This document shows, one piece after another, positions 1-6,485 of a DNA stretch of 8,703 nucleotides; the stretch's first letter is position 1, and every line of letters starts with the position of its first letter. The DNA comes from Clostridia bacterium (GTDB lineage: Bacteria > Bacillota > Clostridia > Oscillospirales > Oscillospiraceae): the NCBI GenBank assembly GCA_021153265.1, contig JAGKTU010000087.1:1-8703 (forward strand), written 5' to 3'. The translations under genes and the position numbers were made by a program. The notes under the pieces were generated by a model. That model made no database searches. It was not told the DNA's origin and saw only the letters and a program-made list of their open reading frames with translations.

Positions 1-107
1 TGAAACTTTACGCCCAGAAAACCCTCATCCGTCACGGCTTGCGCCGTGCCACCTTCCCCCAGGGGAAGGCTTTAGGCTGCGCCGCTAAACTACAATTTAC
101 CTTTCCA
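1..107. repeat. Interspersed palindromic repeat downstream of nrnA
   Basis: The stretch after the nrnA stop codon holds no gene. It has two adjacent perfect hairpins: CACGGC/GCCGTG (33-38 with 43-48, TTGC loop) and CCTTCCCC/GGGGAAGG (52-59 with 62-69, 2-base loop). The flanking text (CCCTCATCC before, GGCTTTAGGCTGCGCC after) resembles a family of dispersed GC-rich repeats I recall from gut Clostridia; this is from memory, not a search. On the minus strand the stems are not followed directly by a clean T-run, so I do not call a classical terminator, although they could protect or end the operon transcript. The element may continue left of the window. Confidence 0.6.
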
Positions 108-1055
108 TTACATGCCCAGCATGATCTCTTTCAGCTTTTCGGCAGCCTCTTCCAGTCCCATATGGGTGGATGCGCCTGCCGCGCCCTTGTGACCGCCGCC
201 GCCGAAGTGGGCGCAAACAGCCGCCGCATCGTAGCCGGGGATGGCCCGGACGGAGATCTTCGTCTCTCCATCCTTGGTCTGCCGCAGAGTCGCCGCCATG
301 CGCACCCCCGCCACCGTCCGGGGATAGGACGAAATGTTGTCCATATCATCGTCGGTGACCCGGAGCAGTTCCTCCACCGCCCGGGGGATGGCCACGATGG
401 CGAGTTTTCCATCGTCCAGCAGCTTCATATTCTCGATCATCCATGCGTGCATCCGCAGCTTGGGCAGAGAATTGGTCTCAAACAGCTGCTGATTCAGCCC
501 ATAGATATCCGCACCGGCCTTGGCGCAGACCGCAGCCACGGTGAAGGAGTGGGCGGTGGTGTTGGCAAAGCGGAAACAGCCGGTGTCCGTGGACATACCC
601 ACATACACCGCCTCGGCGATGTTTTTGTCCATCTCCACGCCCAAAATCGCCAGCACATCGCAGACCAGCTCCGCGCAGGATGCGCTGTCTGCATCTACCA
701 GCTCTTCCGGGGTAAAGGAAGTGGCGCTTCCGTGGTGGTCAATGCGCAGGCGACAGGTTTCCGCCAAAGACGCAAAGCACTTGGGCAGCATCCCGGGGGA
801 TGCCACGTCCACGGACACGACAATATCATGTTCCTCCACCGTTTCCTTGGTCAGACCCTCCACGAGCCAGCCGAAACGGTCGGAAATTTCTTCGTTTTTC
901 AGCACCCAAGCCTGTTTGCCGAGCTTGCGCAGGCCCAAGCACAGGGCCGCGGCGCTGCCCACGGTATCGCCGTCGGGACGGCGGTGGGTCAGGATGCAGA
1001 AATTGTCATTGACCAGCAGAAAACCGGCGGCCTCAGCCCTGTTCAGACTCTTCAT
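108..1055 (-). CDS. nrnA: DHH/DHHA1 phosphoesterase, NrnA-type (oligoribonuclease / pAp phosphatase)
   Basis: The 315-aa product is a full-length member of the bifunctional oligoribonuclease/pAp phosphatase family, cytosolic enzymes that degrade very short RNAs to mononucleotides and dephosphorylate 3'-phosphoadenosine 5'-phosphate using two metal ions. Visible motifs are H24 with D28/D30 in HRRPDGD, D83 in VSVDVA, the name-giving DHH at 106-108 (RIDHHGS), D157 in STDTGCF, and the C-terminal DHHA1 substrate-binding loop GGGGHKGAAG (285-294). All metal ligands expected of the family are present. The ATG at 1055 lies inside the 3' end of rbfA (23-bp overlap), with a modest GAGG about 9 bases upstream, so translation is probably coupled. 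It is the last gene of the operon seen here; truB and ribF, which often follow, do not start within the 107 bases that remain. Confidence 0.93.
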   Translation of the reverse strand: MKSLNRAEAAGFLLVNDNFCILTHRRPDGDTVGSAAALCLGLRKLGKQAWVLKNEEISDRFGWLVEGLTKETVEEHDIVVSVDVASPGMLPKCFASLAETCRLRIDHHGSATSFTPEELVDADSASCAELVCDVLAILGVEMDKNIAEAVYVGMSTDTGCFRFANTTAHSFTVAAVCAKAGADIYGLNQQLFETNSLPKLRMHAWMIENMKLLDDGKLAIVAIPRAVEELLRVTDDDMDNISSYPRTVAGVRMAATLRQTKDGETKISVRAIPGYDAAAVCAHFGGGGHKGAAGASTHMGLEEAAEKLKEIMLGM

Positions 1056-1401
1056 CGTGCTTAACCTCGAGGGAATTGATCAGTTTCAGCATTTTTGCGC
1101 CGTAGGTGATGGAGTCATCCAGCGCCCAGACGATCTGGGGGGCATAGCGCAGCTGCAGATTCTGTCCCAGCTGACGGCGCAGGTAGCCTGCGGCGGACTT
1201 TAAGCCCTTCATAGCCTCGTCGGCCTTCTCGCTCTGGAGGAAGCTGACGTAGACCTTGGTATAGCGCAGATCCGGGGTAGTCTCTACGCGGGTGATGGAG
1301 ATCATCACGTCCTGCACTCTGGGGTCCTTGACGGTACGCAGCAGGCTGGACAGTTCCTTCTGGATCTCCTCATTGATCAGTAAAATTCGATTGGATGCCA
1401 T
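1033..1401 (-). CDS. rbfA: 30S ribosome-binding factor A (RbfA)
   Basis: The 122-aa product is a normal-length RbfA, a single KH-type domain protein that binds the 30S subunit near the 5' end of 16S rRNA and is needed for late maturation and cold adaptation. Family signatures are KDPRV (25-29), the strand ISITRVETTPDLRYTKVYVS (34-53), and the helix plus strand LRRQLGQNLQLRYAPQIVW (74-92) followed by DDSI. The start is ATG at 1401, preceded by AGGAGG with 7 bases of spacing. The acidic tail (KHDEESEQG) is shared with the nrnA start region. It lies 68 bases downstream of infB, and that gap holds a GC-rich hairpin. The infB-rbfA-nrnA order is standard in Bacillota. Confidence 0.96.
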   Translation of the reverse strand: MASNRILLINEEIQKELSSLLRTVKDPRVQDVMISITRVETTPDLRYTKVYVSFLQSEKADEAMKGLKSAAGYLRRQLGQNLQLRYAPQIVWALDDSITYGAKMLKLINSLEVKHDEESEQG

Positions 1402-1423
1402 GTTTCATCCTCCTATTTCCGAA

Positions 1424-1459
1424 TTGAAAAGCCAGCCTGCCGCGGCTGCGGCGGCTGGC
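1424..1459 (-). terminator. Terminator-like hairpin between infB and rbfA
   Basis: On the minus strand the stem pairs GCCAGCC (1453-1459) with GGCTGGC (1431-1437) and, further in, CCGC (1448-1451) with GCGG (1440-1443) around a four-base loop, with a small internal bulge. It is followed by TTTTCAATT. Strong GC pairing and four Ts give the look of a weak intrinsic terminator or a 3'-end protecting stem. It sits inside the operon, so partial attenuation or RNA processing is more likely than full termination. The function is inferred. Confidence 0.5.
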
Positions 1460-1469
1460 GTTCTCATCA

Positions 1470-3854
1470 TTATCTCTTAACTTCCTGCATGGCGAAGCAC
1501 TCGAAGATATCGAACTCACGGATATCGTTGTAGCCTGCCACGGTCATGCCGCACTCGTAACCGGCGGTGACTTCCTTGGCCTGATCCTTGAAGCGCTGCA
1601 GAGAGCCGATCTCGCCCTCGTAAATGACGATATTATCACGCAGCACACGGACCTGAGCATCCCGGGTGACCTTGCCGTCCTTGACCATACAGCCTGCAAC
1701 GGTACCGATGGCGGAGACCTTGTAGGTCTGGCGGACTTCGGCGTGGCCGATGACCACTTCCTCGAACTTGGGAGCCAGCATACCCTTCATAGCGGCCTCG
1801 ATCTCATCGATGGCATCGTAGATGACCCGGTAGAAGCGCATATCCACATTGGCGCGGTGGCCGGAAGCCTGTGCGGCGGCATCGGGACGGACGTTGAAGC
1901 CGACGATGATAGCGCCGGAGGTGGAAGCCAGCAGCACGTCGCTCTCGTTGATGGCGCCGACACCTGCATGGATGACCTTGACCCGGACTTCCTCGTTGGA
2001 GATCTTCTCCAGAGAAGCCTTCACAGCCTCGGCGGAGCCCTGAACGTCGGCCTTGACGATCAGGTTCAGGGTCTTCATCTCGCCCTCCTGCATCTTGCTG
2101 AACAGATTGTCCAGAGTGACCTTCTGATTCAGCTTGGCCAGAGCGTCCTTCTGAGCCTGCTTGCGCTGCTCAACCAGCTCACGGGCCATGCGCTCGTCGG
2201 TAACGGCGTTGAACTCGTCGCCGGGAGCGGGAACTTCAGCCAGACCGGTGATCTCAACGGGCACGGAAGGACCTGCGGTCTTGACGGTGCGGCCCTTGTC
2301 GTTGGTCATAACACGGACACGGCCCACAGCAGTACCGGCGATGACGATATCGCCCTGCTTCAGAGTACCGTTCTGCACCAGCAAGGTCGCCACGGGGCCG
2401 CGGTTCTTGTCCAGACGGGCCTCGATGACGGTACCCTTTGCGCGACGGTTGGGGTTGGCCTTCAGCTCCTGCACTTCTGCGGTGATCAGCACCATTTCCA
2501 GCAGCTCTTCCAGACCCATACCGGTCTTGGCGGAGATGGGAACAATGATGGTATCGCCGCCCCACTCTTCGGGGATCAGGTCGTACTTGGTCAGCTGCTC
2601 CTTGATCTTGTCGGGGTTGGCGGTGGGCTTATCCATCTTGTTGATGGCCACGATCAGCGGCACTTCGGCAGCCTTTGCGTGGTTGATGGACTCGACGGTC
2701 TGGGGCATGATGCCGTCGTCGGCAGCGACCACCAGAATAGCGATGTCGGTGGACTTTGCGCCACGGGCACGCATGGAGGTAAAGGCAGCGTGGCCGGGGG
2801 TATCCAGGAAGGTGACCATCTGGCCATTTACATCGACAGTATATGCACCAATGTGCTGGGTAATACCGCCTGCCTCGCCCTTGGTGACGGAGGTCTGACG
2901 GATGGCGTCCAGCGTAGAGGTCTTACCGTGGTCAACGTGACCCATGACCACGACGACAGGAGCGCGGGTCTGAAGCTCTTCGGCGGTATCCACATGATCG
3001 TCGATGATCCGCTCCTCGATGGTGATGGTGACTTCCTTCTCCACCTTGCAGCCCATTTCGGTGGCCACATATTCGGCGGTATCGAAGTCGATGGTCTGGT
3101 TGATGCCGGCCATAACGCCGTTCTTCATCAGGCACTTGATGACCTCGCCGGCGGTCTTCTTCATCCGGCTGGCCAGCTCGCCGACGGTGATCTCGTCGGG
3201 GATCTTCACGACGGTAGGAGCCTTGCGGGCGACCTCCATCTGGAGGCGGCGCATCTTCTCCTGCTCTTCGTTACGGGACTTGTTGCCCTTGAAATTGGTC
3301 TTCTGCTGCTTATTCTGCTGCTTGCCCTTGCCGCCGCCGATGCGCTGCTTGCCGCCCTGGAAATTCTGGACGCGCTCGGACACCAGATTGTCCACATCGT
3401 CAAAACGGCTGGAATTGACCTGCACCGCAGAGGTATCGACCACACGGCGCTCGCGCTTGCGCTCAGGCTCAGCCTGCTTCACGGGAGCGGCAGCGGGCTG
3501 ATTCTGGGCAGGACGGCCAACATTCTGGGGACGGCCATTCTGCTGGGGCTGATTGGGGCGATTATTCTGACCCTGAGGGCGCTGCTGCTGGGGCTGCTGG
3601 GGAGCGGCCTTGGGGGCTTCCTTCTTAATTTCTGCCTTGGGGGCAGCGGGCTTCACAGCAAAGACCTGCTCCAGAGAGCTGATCTGATTCTTCTGTGTCA
3701 TGTAGTCAAAGACCACATTCAGCTCCGGATCGGTCAGCACCTGGGTATAGGACTTGGGCTTCTCGCCAAACTTGCCGATGATCTCGGAGATCTCCTTGGG
3801 CGTCACACCGAAATCCGCCGCCACTTCTTTCACACGATACTTCACAAAACTCAT
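1470..3854 (-). CDS. infB: Translation initiation factor IF-2
   Basis: IF-2 is the GTPase that brings initiator fMet-tRNA to the 30S subunit and promotes subunit joining. The 794-aa protein (from the chosen start) has an N-terminal IF2_N-like helix (YRVKEVAADFGVTPKEISEI, 6-25), a long Gln/Pro/Asn/Lys-rich disordered linker (about 70-200), a second IF2_N module (about 215-270), and the GTPase domain with G1 GHVDHGKT (305-312), G3 DTPGH (351-355), G4 NKMD (405-408) and SAKTG (441-445). Domains II-IV and the C-terminal fMet-tRNA-binding domain complete it. I choose ATG 3854 because the extra 20 codons back to 3914 run into a repeat and look non-coding. The best ribosome binding site, GGAGG (3868-3872), is 13 bases away, unusually far. 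It follows rplGA after a 148-base gap filled by a repeat. Confidence 0.97.
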   Translation of the reverse strand: MSFVKYRVKEVAADFGVTPKEISEIIGKFGEKPKSYTQVLTDPELNVVFDYMTQKNQISSLEQVFAVKPAAPKAEIKKEAPKAAPQQPQQQRPQGQNNRPNQPQQNGRPQNVGRPAQNQPAAAPVKQAEPERKRERRVVDTSAVQVNSSRFDDVDNLVSERVQNFQGGKQRIGGGKGKQQNKQQKTNFKGNKSRNEEQEKMRRLQMEVARKAPTVVKIPDEITVGELASRMKKTAGEVIKCLMKNGVMAGINQTIDFDTAEYVATEMGCKVEKEVTITIEERIIDDHVDTAEELQTRAPVVVVMGHVDHGKTSTLDAIRQTSVTKGEAGGITQHIGAYTVDVNGQMVTFLDTPGHAAFTSMRARGAKSTDIAILVVAADDGIMPQTVESINHAKAAEVPLIVAINKMDKPTANPDKIKEQLTKYDLIPEEWGGDTIIVPISAKTGMGLEELLEMVLITAEVQELKANPNRRAKGTVIEARLDKNRGPVATLLVQNGTLKQGDIVIAGTAVGRVRVMTNDKGRTVKTAGPSVPVEITGLAEVPAPGDEFNAVTDERMARELVEQRKQAQKDALAKLNQKVTLDNLFSKMQEGEMKTLNLIVKADVQGSAEAVKASLEKISNEEVRVKVIHAGVGAINESDVLLASTSGAIIVGFNVRPDAAAQASGHRANVDMRFYRVIYDAIDEIEAAMKGMLAPKFEEVVIGHAEVRQTYKVSAIGTVAGCMVKDGKVTRDAQVRVLRDNIVIYEGEIGSLQRFKDQAKEVTAGYECGMTVAGYNDIREFDIFECFAMQEVKR

Positions 3855-3886
3855 ACTATATAACGCACCTCCATAATATATGGGAG

Positions 3887-3997
3887 TTGACAGTGGACAG
3901 TGTACAATTGACAATTATGGTATCGCCTTCGGCGATTGCATGGACCTGTCCGCGAAGCGGACACAACAACTGTCAACTGTTAGCTGTCAACTGTCAA
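3887..3997. repeat. Palindromic MITE-like element between rplGA and infB
   Basis: The 34-base ends are imperfect inverted repeats (3887-3920 against 3964-3997, 26 of 34 positions matching by eye), each built from short iterations of TTGACAGT and ATTGACAAT. The centre has two perfect small hairpins: ATCGCC-TTC-GGCGAT (3922-3936) and TGTCCGC-GAA-GCGGACA (3947-3963). There is no open reading frame of note. The element almost abuts the rplGA stop codon (4003-4005) and separates two genes that are normally only a few bases apart. I recall similar TTGACAGT-type dispersed repeats in Oscillospiraceae, but no search was made. In RNA the whole element could fold into one long, branched stem. Confidence 0.75.
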
Positions 3998-4002
3998 TTA
4001 AC

Positions 4003-4419
4003 TTACTTCTTCTTACCCATGCGGACGTTCTTTTTATGGGCTTTTGCCTCGTCCTTGCGCTTTTTCAGCTTAGCTGCCTTTTCGCTTAAGGATTCCAGCA
4101 CCGCCTTGTGCTTCTCCGGTTCGCCCAGAGCCTGTACCAGCGCCAGCGCCAGAGCGGCGTCGGTGATGGCGGCGATGGCGAGGGAAGTTCTGCCGATGGC
4201 GAAACCCATCTCGTCCTTGGTGAACCGGACCCGCAGGGTCTGCTGAGCGGTACCTGCGGCAAAGCTCTTGGCTCTTCTCCAGGTGTGGTCGGAGGCGTCC
4301 GACGCAACCAGGATCAGATAAGCCTTGCCGGTCCGGGACATGGCGCCCACAGGCTCTTCGCCCAGTTCGGCGCAGCCGGCCTTCCGGGCCAGGGCCAGAT
4401 AATTGAGAGCTTTATCCAT
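4003..4419 (-). CDS. rplGA: L7Ae/L30e-family ribosomal-like RNA-binding protein (YlxQ)
   Basis: The 138-aa product belongs to the L7Ae/L30e/S12e/Gadd45 fold, small proteins that bind kink-turns in RNA. The family features are the N-terminal helix LNYLALARKAG (5-15), the central strand AYLILVASDASD (33-44) and the FTKDEMGFAIGRTSLAIAAITD segment (66-87). The C-terminus is a Lys-rich tail (about 117-138, ending RMGKKK) suited to RNA contact. An upstream in-frame GTG (4425) is possible, but ATG 4419 has GGAGG six bases upstream and is preferred. It overlaps rnpM by 8 bases, which suggests translational coupling. The B. subtilis homologue YlxQ sits in the same place, and its exact cellular role is poorly defined. 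Confidence 0.88.
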   Translation of the reverse strand: MDKALNYLALARKAGCAELGEEPVGAMSRTGKAYLILVASDASDHTWRRAKSFAAGTAQQTLRVRFTKDEMGFAIGRTSLAIAAITDAALALALVQALGEPEKHKAVLESLSEKAAKLKKRKDEAKAHKKNVRMGKKK

Positions 4420-4681
4420 TTGCACCCTCCATTTCCTTCTGCAGCCGCGCGATGACCTCTTCGGGGATGGTCACCTCTAAGCTGCGGTCCAGAGCCTTGG
4501 AGCGCAGGGCCTTTTTCAGGCACTCGCCGTCGGGACAGACATATGCGCCCCGTCCGTTGAGCTTTCCGCCGAAATCCAGCCGAACCTCACCGTCGGTGCA
4601 GCGCACCACCCGGATCATTTCCCGCTTGGGTTTCCGTTCCCGGCAGCCCATACACTGCCGCTGGGGGATTTTCTTTTGCAT
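4412..4681 (-). CDS. rnpM: RNase P modulator RnpM (YlxR, DUF448)
   Basis: This 89-aa protein of the YlxR/DUF448 family is known in Bacillota to bind the RNase P RNA and modulate the enzyme; earlier work also linked YlxR to gene regulation. The sequence shows the family pattern: basic N-terminus IPQRQCMGCRERKPKREMIR (5-24) with the C10-x2-C13 pair, the strand VRLDFGGKLNGRGAYVC (33-49) with the hallmark GRGAYVC, and a third cysteine element C54. A longer start (4696) exists, but GGAGG lies 8 bases before ATG 4681 and inside that extension, so 4681 is chosen. It lies between nusA and rplGA as in most Gram-positive genomes. The gap to nusA is 97 bases and contains an inverted repeat. Confidence 0.92.
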   Translation of the reverse strand: MQKKIPQRQCMGCRERKPKREMIRVVRCTDGEVRLDFGGKLNGRGAYVCPDGECLKKALRSKALDRSLEVTIPEEVIARLQKEMEGANG

Positions 4682-4703
4682 AAGGACTACCTCCATTCTT
4701 CAA

Positions 4704-4770
4704 AGATACAAGATATGGAGATACGAGATATAAGATAGTTTTTTCTTCTATTACCTTATATCTTGTATCT
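4704..4770. repeat. AT-rich inverted repeat with tandem units between rnpM and nusA
   Basis: Two tandem units, AGATACAAGATATGG (4704-4718) and AGATACGAGATATAAG (4719-4734, then ATAG), are answered by an inverted copy at 4748-4770 (CTATTACCTTATATCTTGTATCT read on the plus strand contains the reverse complement of AGATACAAGATATAA). The inner unit and the inverted copy can form a stem of about 16-20 bp with one or two mismatches around a T-rich (plus) or A-rich (minus) loop. The composition is very different from the GC-rich genes on both sides, so it looks like an inserted dispersed repeat. No gene is present. Confidence 0.7.
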
Positions 4771-4778
4771 GAACGATC

Positions 4779-5891
4779 TTATTCTTCCTCTGCCTGGGAT
4801 GCAGGCTTGATATCGATCTTATAGCCGGTCAGGCGGGCAGCCAGACGGGCGTTCTGGCCTTCCTTGCCGATGGCCAGGGACAGCTGATCGTCGGGGACGA
4901 TGCAGCGGCAGGCCTTCTGACCGGGAACCAGAGTCACGGAGATGACGTCAGCAGGGGAGAGGGCAGCCTTGACATACTCGCAGGGATCCTCGGACCACAC
5001 CACGATGTCGATCTTCTCGCCCTTCAGCTCCTCCACGACTGCGCCGACACGGCCGCCGCGGGGGCCGACACAGGCACCCACGGGATCCACGCCCTCCATG
5101 GTGGCACGAACGGCCATCTTGGAACGGGAACCGGCCTCACGGGCGATGTTGCGGATCTCCACCTGACCGTCAGCGATTTCGGGGGTCTCCAGCTCAAACA
5201 GCCGGCGGACCATATTGGGATGGGTACGGGAAACATGAACCAGAGGACCGCGGCCCATCTTGTTCACTTCCAGAACGTAAACGCGGATGTGCTGACCCTC
5301 GGTGTACTTTTCGCCGGGGATCTGCTCGCTGGAACGCAGCACAGCATCGGACTGCTCATTGCCGGAGCCGATGCGGACGAACATATCGCCGCTGGTGGGA
5401 TCGATGCGCAGCACAGTACCGGTGAGCAGCTCCTGAGTCTTGCTGGAGTAGCTCTCGTACATCACGCCGCGCTCGGCCTCACGGATGCCCTGGATCAGAA
5501 CCTGCTTGAAGGTCTGGGCAGCGATGCGGCTGAACTTCTCGATGTCCACGGGGATGCTCAGCTGCTCGCCAACCTGAGCCTTGTGGTTGATGTTCCGTGC
5601 GGCGTCGATGTGGATCTCCAGAGCGGTATCCTCCACCTCTTCCACGACGGTCTTGACCACGTGCAGGTACAGACCCTGCTCGGTCAGATCCACCACCACA
5701 TTGTCGGCGGGAACGTCCCGGCGATCCTCACGGTCCTTGCGGTAAGCATTGGCCATACCCTGCTTCATCCGCTCGATCATATAGTCAACGGGGATACCCT
5801 TGATCTTCTCCAGATCTCTCAGGGATGCGAAAACCTCGGCACAGTCGATCTTGTGTGCCTCGGGCTGCTTTTTGGCGCTCTTTCTAGCCAT
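4779..5891 (-). CDS. nusA: Transcription termination/antitermination factor NusA
   Basis: NusA binds RNA polymerase near the RNA exit channel, promotes pausing and intrinsic termination and couples transcription to RNA folding. The 370-aa length fits the compact Gram-positive form, which lacks the C-terminal acidic repeats of the E. coli protein. Visible domains are the N-terminal polymerase-binding domain (about 15-140, with a basic stretch YRKDREDRRDV), an S1 domain (about 153-220), the linker SRTHPNMVRRLFELETPEI (221-239), KH1 with GPRGGR (276-281), and KH2 with AIGKEGQNARLAARLTGYKI (340-359). The start ATG 5891 has AGGAGG 8 bases upstream. It follows rimP after only 15 bases. NusA itself could act on the leader hairpin ahead of rimP, an autoregulatory possibility discussed in the findings. 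Confidence 0.97.
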   Translation of the reverse strand: MARKSAKKQPEAHKIDCAEVFASLRDLEKIKGIPVDYMIERMKQGMANAYRKDREDRRDVPADNVVVDLTEQGLYLHVVKTVVEEVEDTALEIHIDAARNINHKAQVGEQLSIPVDIEKFSRIAAQTFKQVLIQGIREAERGVMYESYSSKTQELLTGTVLRIDPTSGDMFVRIGSGNEQSDAVLRSSEQIPGEKYTEGQHIRVYVLEVNKMGRGPLVHVSRTHPNMVRRLFELETPEIADGQVEIRNIAREAGSRSKMAVRATMEGVDPVGACVGPRGGRVGAVVEELKGEKIDIVVWSEDPCEYVKAALSPADVISVTLVPGQKACRCIVPDDQLSLAIGKEGQNARLAARLTGYKIDIKPASQAEEE

Positions 5892-5906
5892 TTTTCTTTC
5901 CTCCTG

Positions 5907-6359
5907 TTAAAATTCCACACGAAGCCGCACCAATGCGACCTCAGATTTTTCAAAGGTAATGGTTTCCTTGCCGGCGGTGACGCATAGCTTGCCGTCCTCG
6001 TAGCCGGTCAGTACGCAGGGGATCTCCTTCAGTCCGTTTCTCGGACGGTAGAGCTTGACGGTGATATTGCTTCCCATGAAGCGCTCGAAATCAGAGGGCC
6101 GCTTCAGCGCCCGCTCCAGACCTGCGGAGCAGACCTCGAAGTGATAGCTGCCGGGGACAGGGTCTTTTTCATCCAGAATGGGGTCAACTGCCCGGGAGAT
6201 GGCTTCGCAGTCGTTGATATCCACGCCGCCCTCCTTGTCCAGATACAGCCGCAGGAAATATTCGCTGCCCTCCCGGACGTATTCCACGTCCCAAAGCTCG
6301 CAGCCGTGGGCTTCCACGACAGGTTTCGCAAAGGAGGCCACCAAATCGGTTACTTTCAT
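5907..6359 (-). CDS. rimP: Ribosome maturation factor RimP
   Basis: The 150-aa product is a standard-length RimP, which binds free 30S subunits and assists assembly around S12 and the central pseudoknot. The sequence shows the N-terminal alpha/beta domain, with CELWDVEYVREGSEYFLRLYLD (20-41), the DINDCEAISRAVDPILD segment (47-63) and the family signature YHFEVCSAGLERALKRPSDFERFMG (72-96), then the C-terminal SH3-like barrel (about 97-150). A longer in-frame start at 6431 falls at the expected transcription start and would translate the leader hairpin, so it is rejected. ATG 6359 has AAGGAAG close upstream. It is the first gene of the rimP-nusA-infB operon, with a promoter at 6436-6464. Confidence 0.95.
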   Translation of the reverse strand: MKVTDLVASFAKPVVEAHGCELWDVEYVREGSEYFLRLYLDKEGGVDINDCEAISRAVDPILDEKDPVPGSYHFEVCSAGLERALKRPSDFERFMGSNITVKLYRPRNGLKEIPCVLTGYEDGKLCVTAGKETITFEKSEVALVRLRVEF

Positions 6360-6383
6360 ATAAACTTCCTTTCCAAATTCAAC

Positions 6384-6411
6384 AAAAAGAGAGGCGCTCG
6401 CGCCTCTCTTT
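6384..6411 (-). terminator. Terminator-like leader hairpin (possible attenuator) ahead of rimP
   Basis: AAAGAGAGGCGC (6386-6397) is the exact reverse complement of GCGCCTCTCTTT (6400-6411), with two bases between them (four unpaired once the closing pair opens). On the minus strand the stem is followed by TTTTTG and then TTG. This is the structure of an intrinsic terminator. It lies about 18 bases after the expected transcription start and about 25 bases before the rimP start codon. A terminator between a promoter and its first gene suggests transcription attenuation. No alternative antiterminator pairing was found by eye in the short leader. Confidence 0.75.
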
Positions 6412-6435
6412 CCTACACTTACCTTATACATGGGT

Positions 6436-6464
6436 ATTATAACACCCTCTCATCCATTTTGCAA
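6436..6464 (-). promoter_or_regulatory. Sigma-A promoter of the rimP-nusA-infB operon
   Basis: On the minus strand there is a TTGCAA -35 box (6459-6464), a 17-base spacer and a perfect TATAAT -10 box (6436-6441). The expected start is near 6429, giving a leader of about 70 bases. An inverted repeat CATCCA/TGGATG (6451-6456 and 6472-6477) flanks the -35 box and might be an operator; it is short and could be chance. No terminator separates this promoter from the small gene upstream. Confidence 0.8.
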
Positions 6465-6485
6465 GGGGTTTTGGATGGAAATTTC

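Noticed and set aside
39..1064. A 341-codon plus-strand frame opposite nrnA
   Set aside because: It is a shadow of nrnA, which has all DHH/DHHA1 metal-binding motifs and operon context. The plus-strand product has no recognisable domain.
1743..3863. A 706-codon open frame on the plus strand opposite infB
   Set aside because: It is the antisense shadow of infB in a GC-rich gene. Its translation is rich in Leu, Gly, Asp and His with no domain, while infB shows every IF-2 motif.
3851..3874. A seven-codon mini-frame (MEVRYIV) overlapping the infB start in an ATGA arrangement
   Set aside because: It has no ribosome binding site of its own and its GGAGG is part of the infB initiation region. The overlap is probably chance, although translational coupling cannot be excluded.
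5220..5987. A 255-codon plus-strand frame opposite nusA and rimP
   Set aside because: It is antisense to two firmly identified genes and spans their junction. Its composition is typical of a reverse-strand shadow.
6360..6430. A riboswitch or T-box in the rimP leader
   Set aside because: The leader is only about 70 bases and contains a single hairpin. There is no room for an aptamer and no T-box consensus.
6360..6431. Extended rimP start at 6431, adding 24 residues
   Set aside because: This ATG falls at the predicted transcription start and the extension would encode the leader hairpin. ATG 6359 has a good ribosome binding site and gives the family's normal N-terminus.
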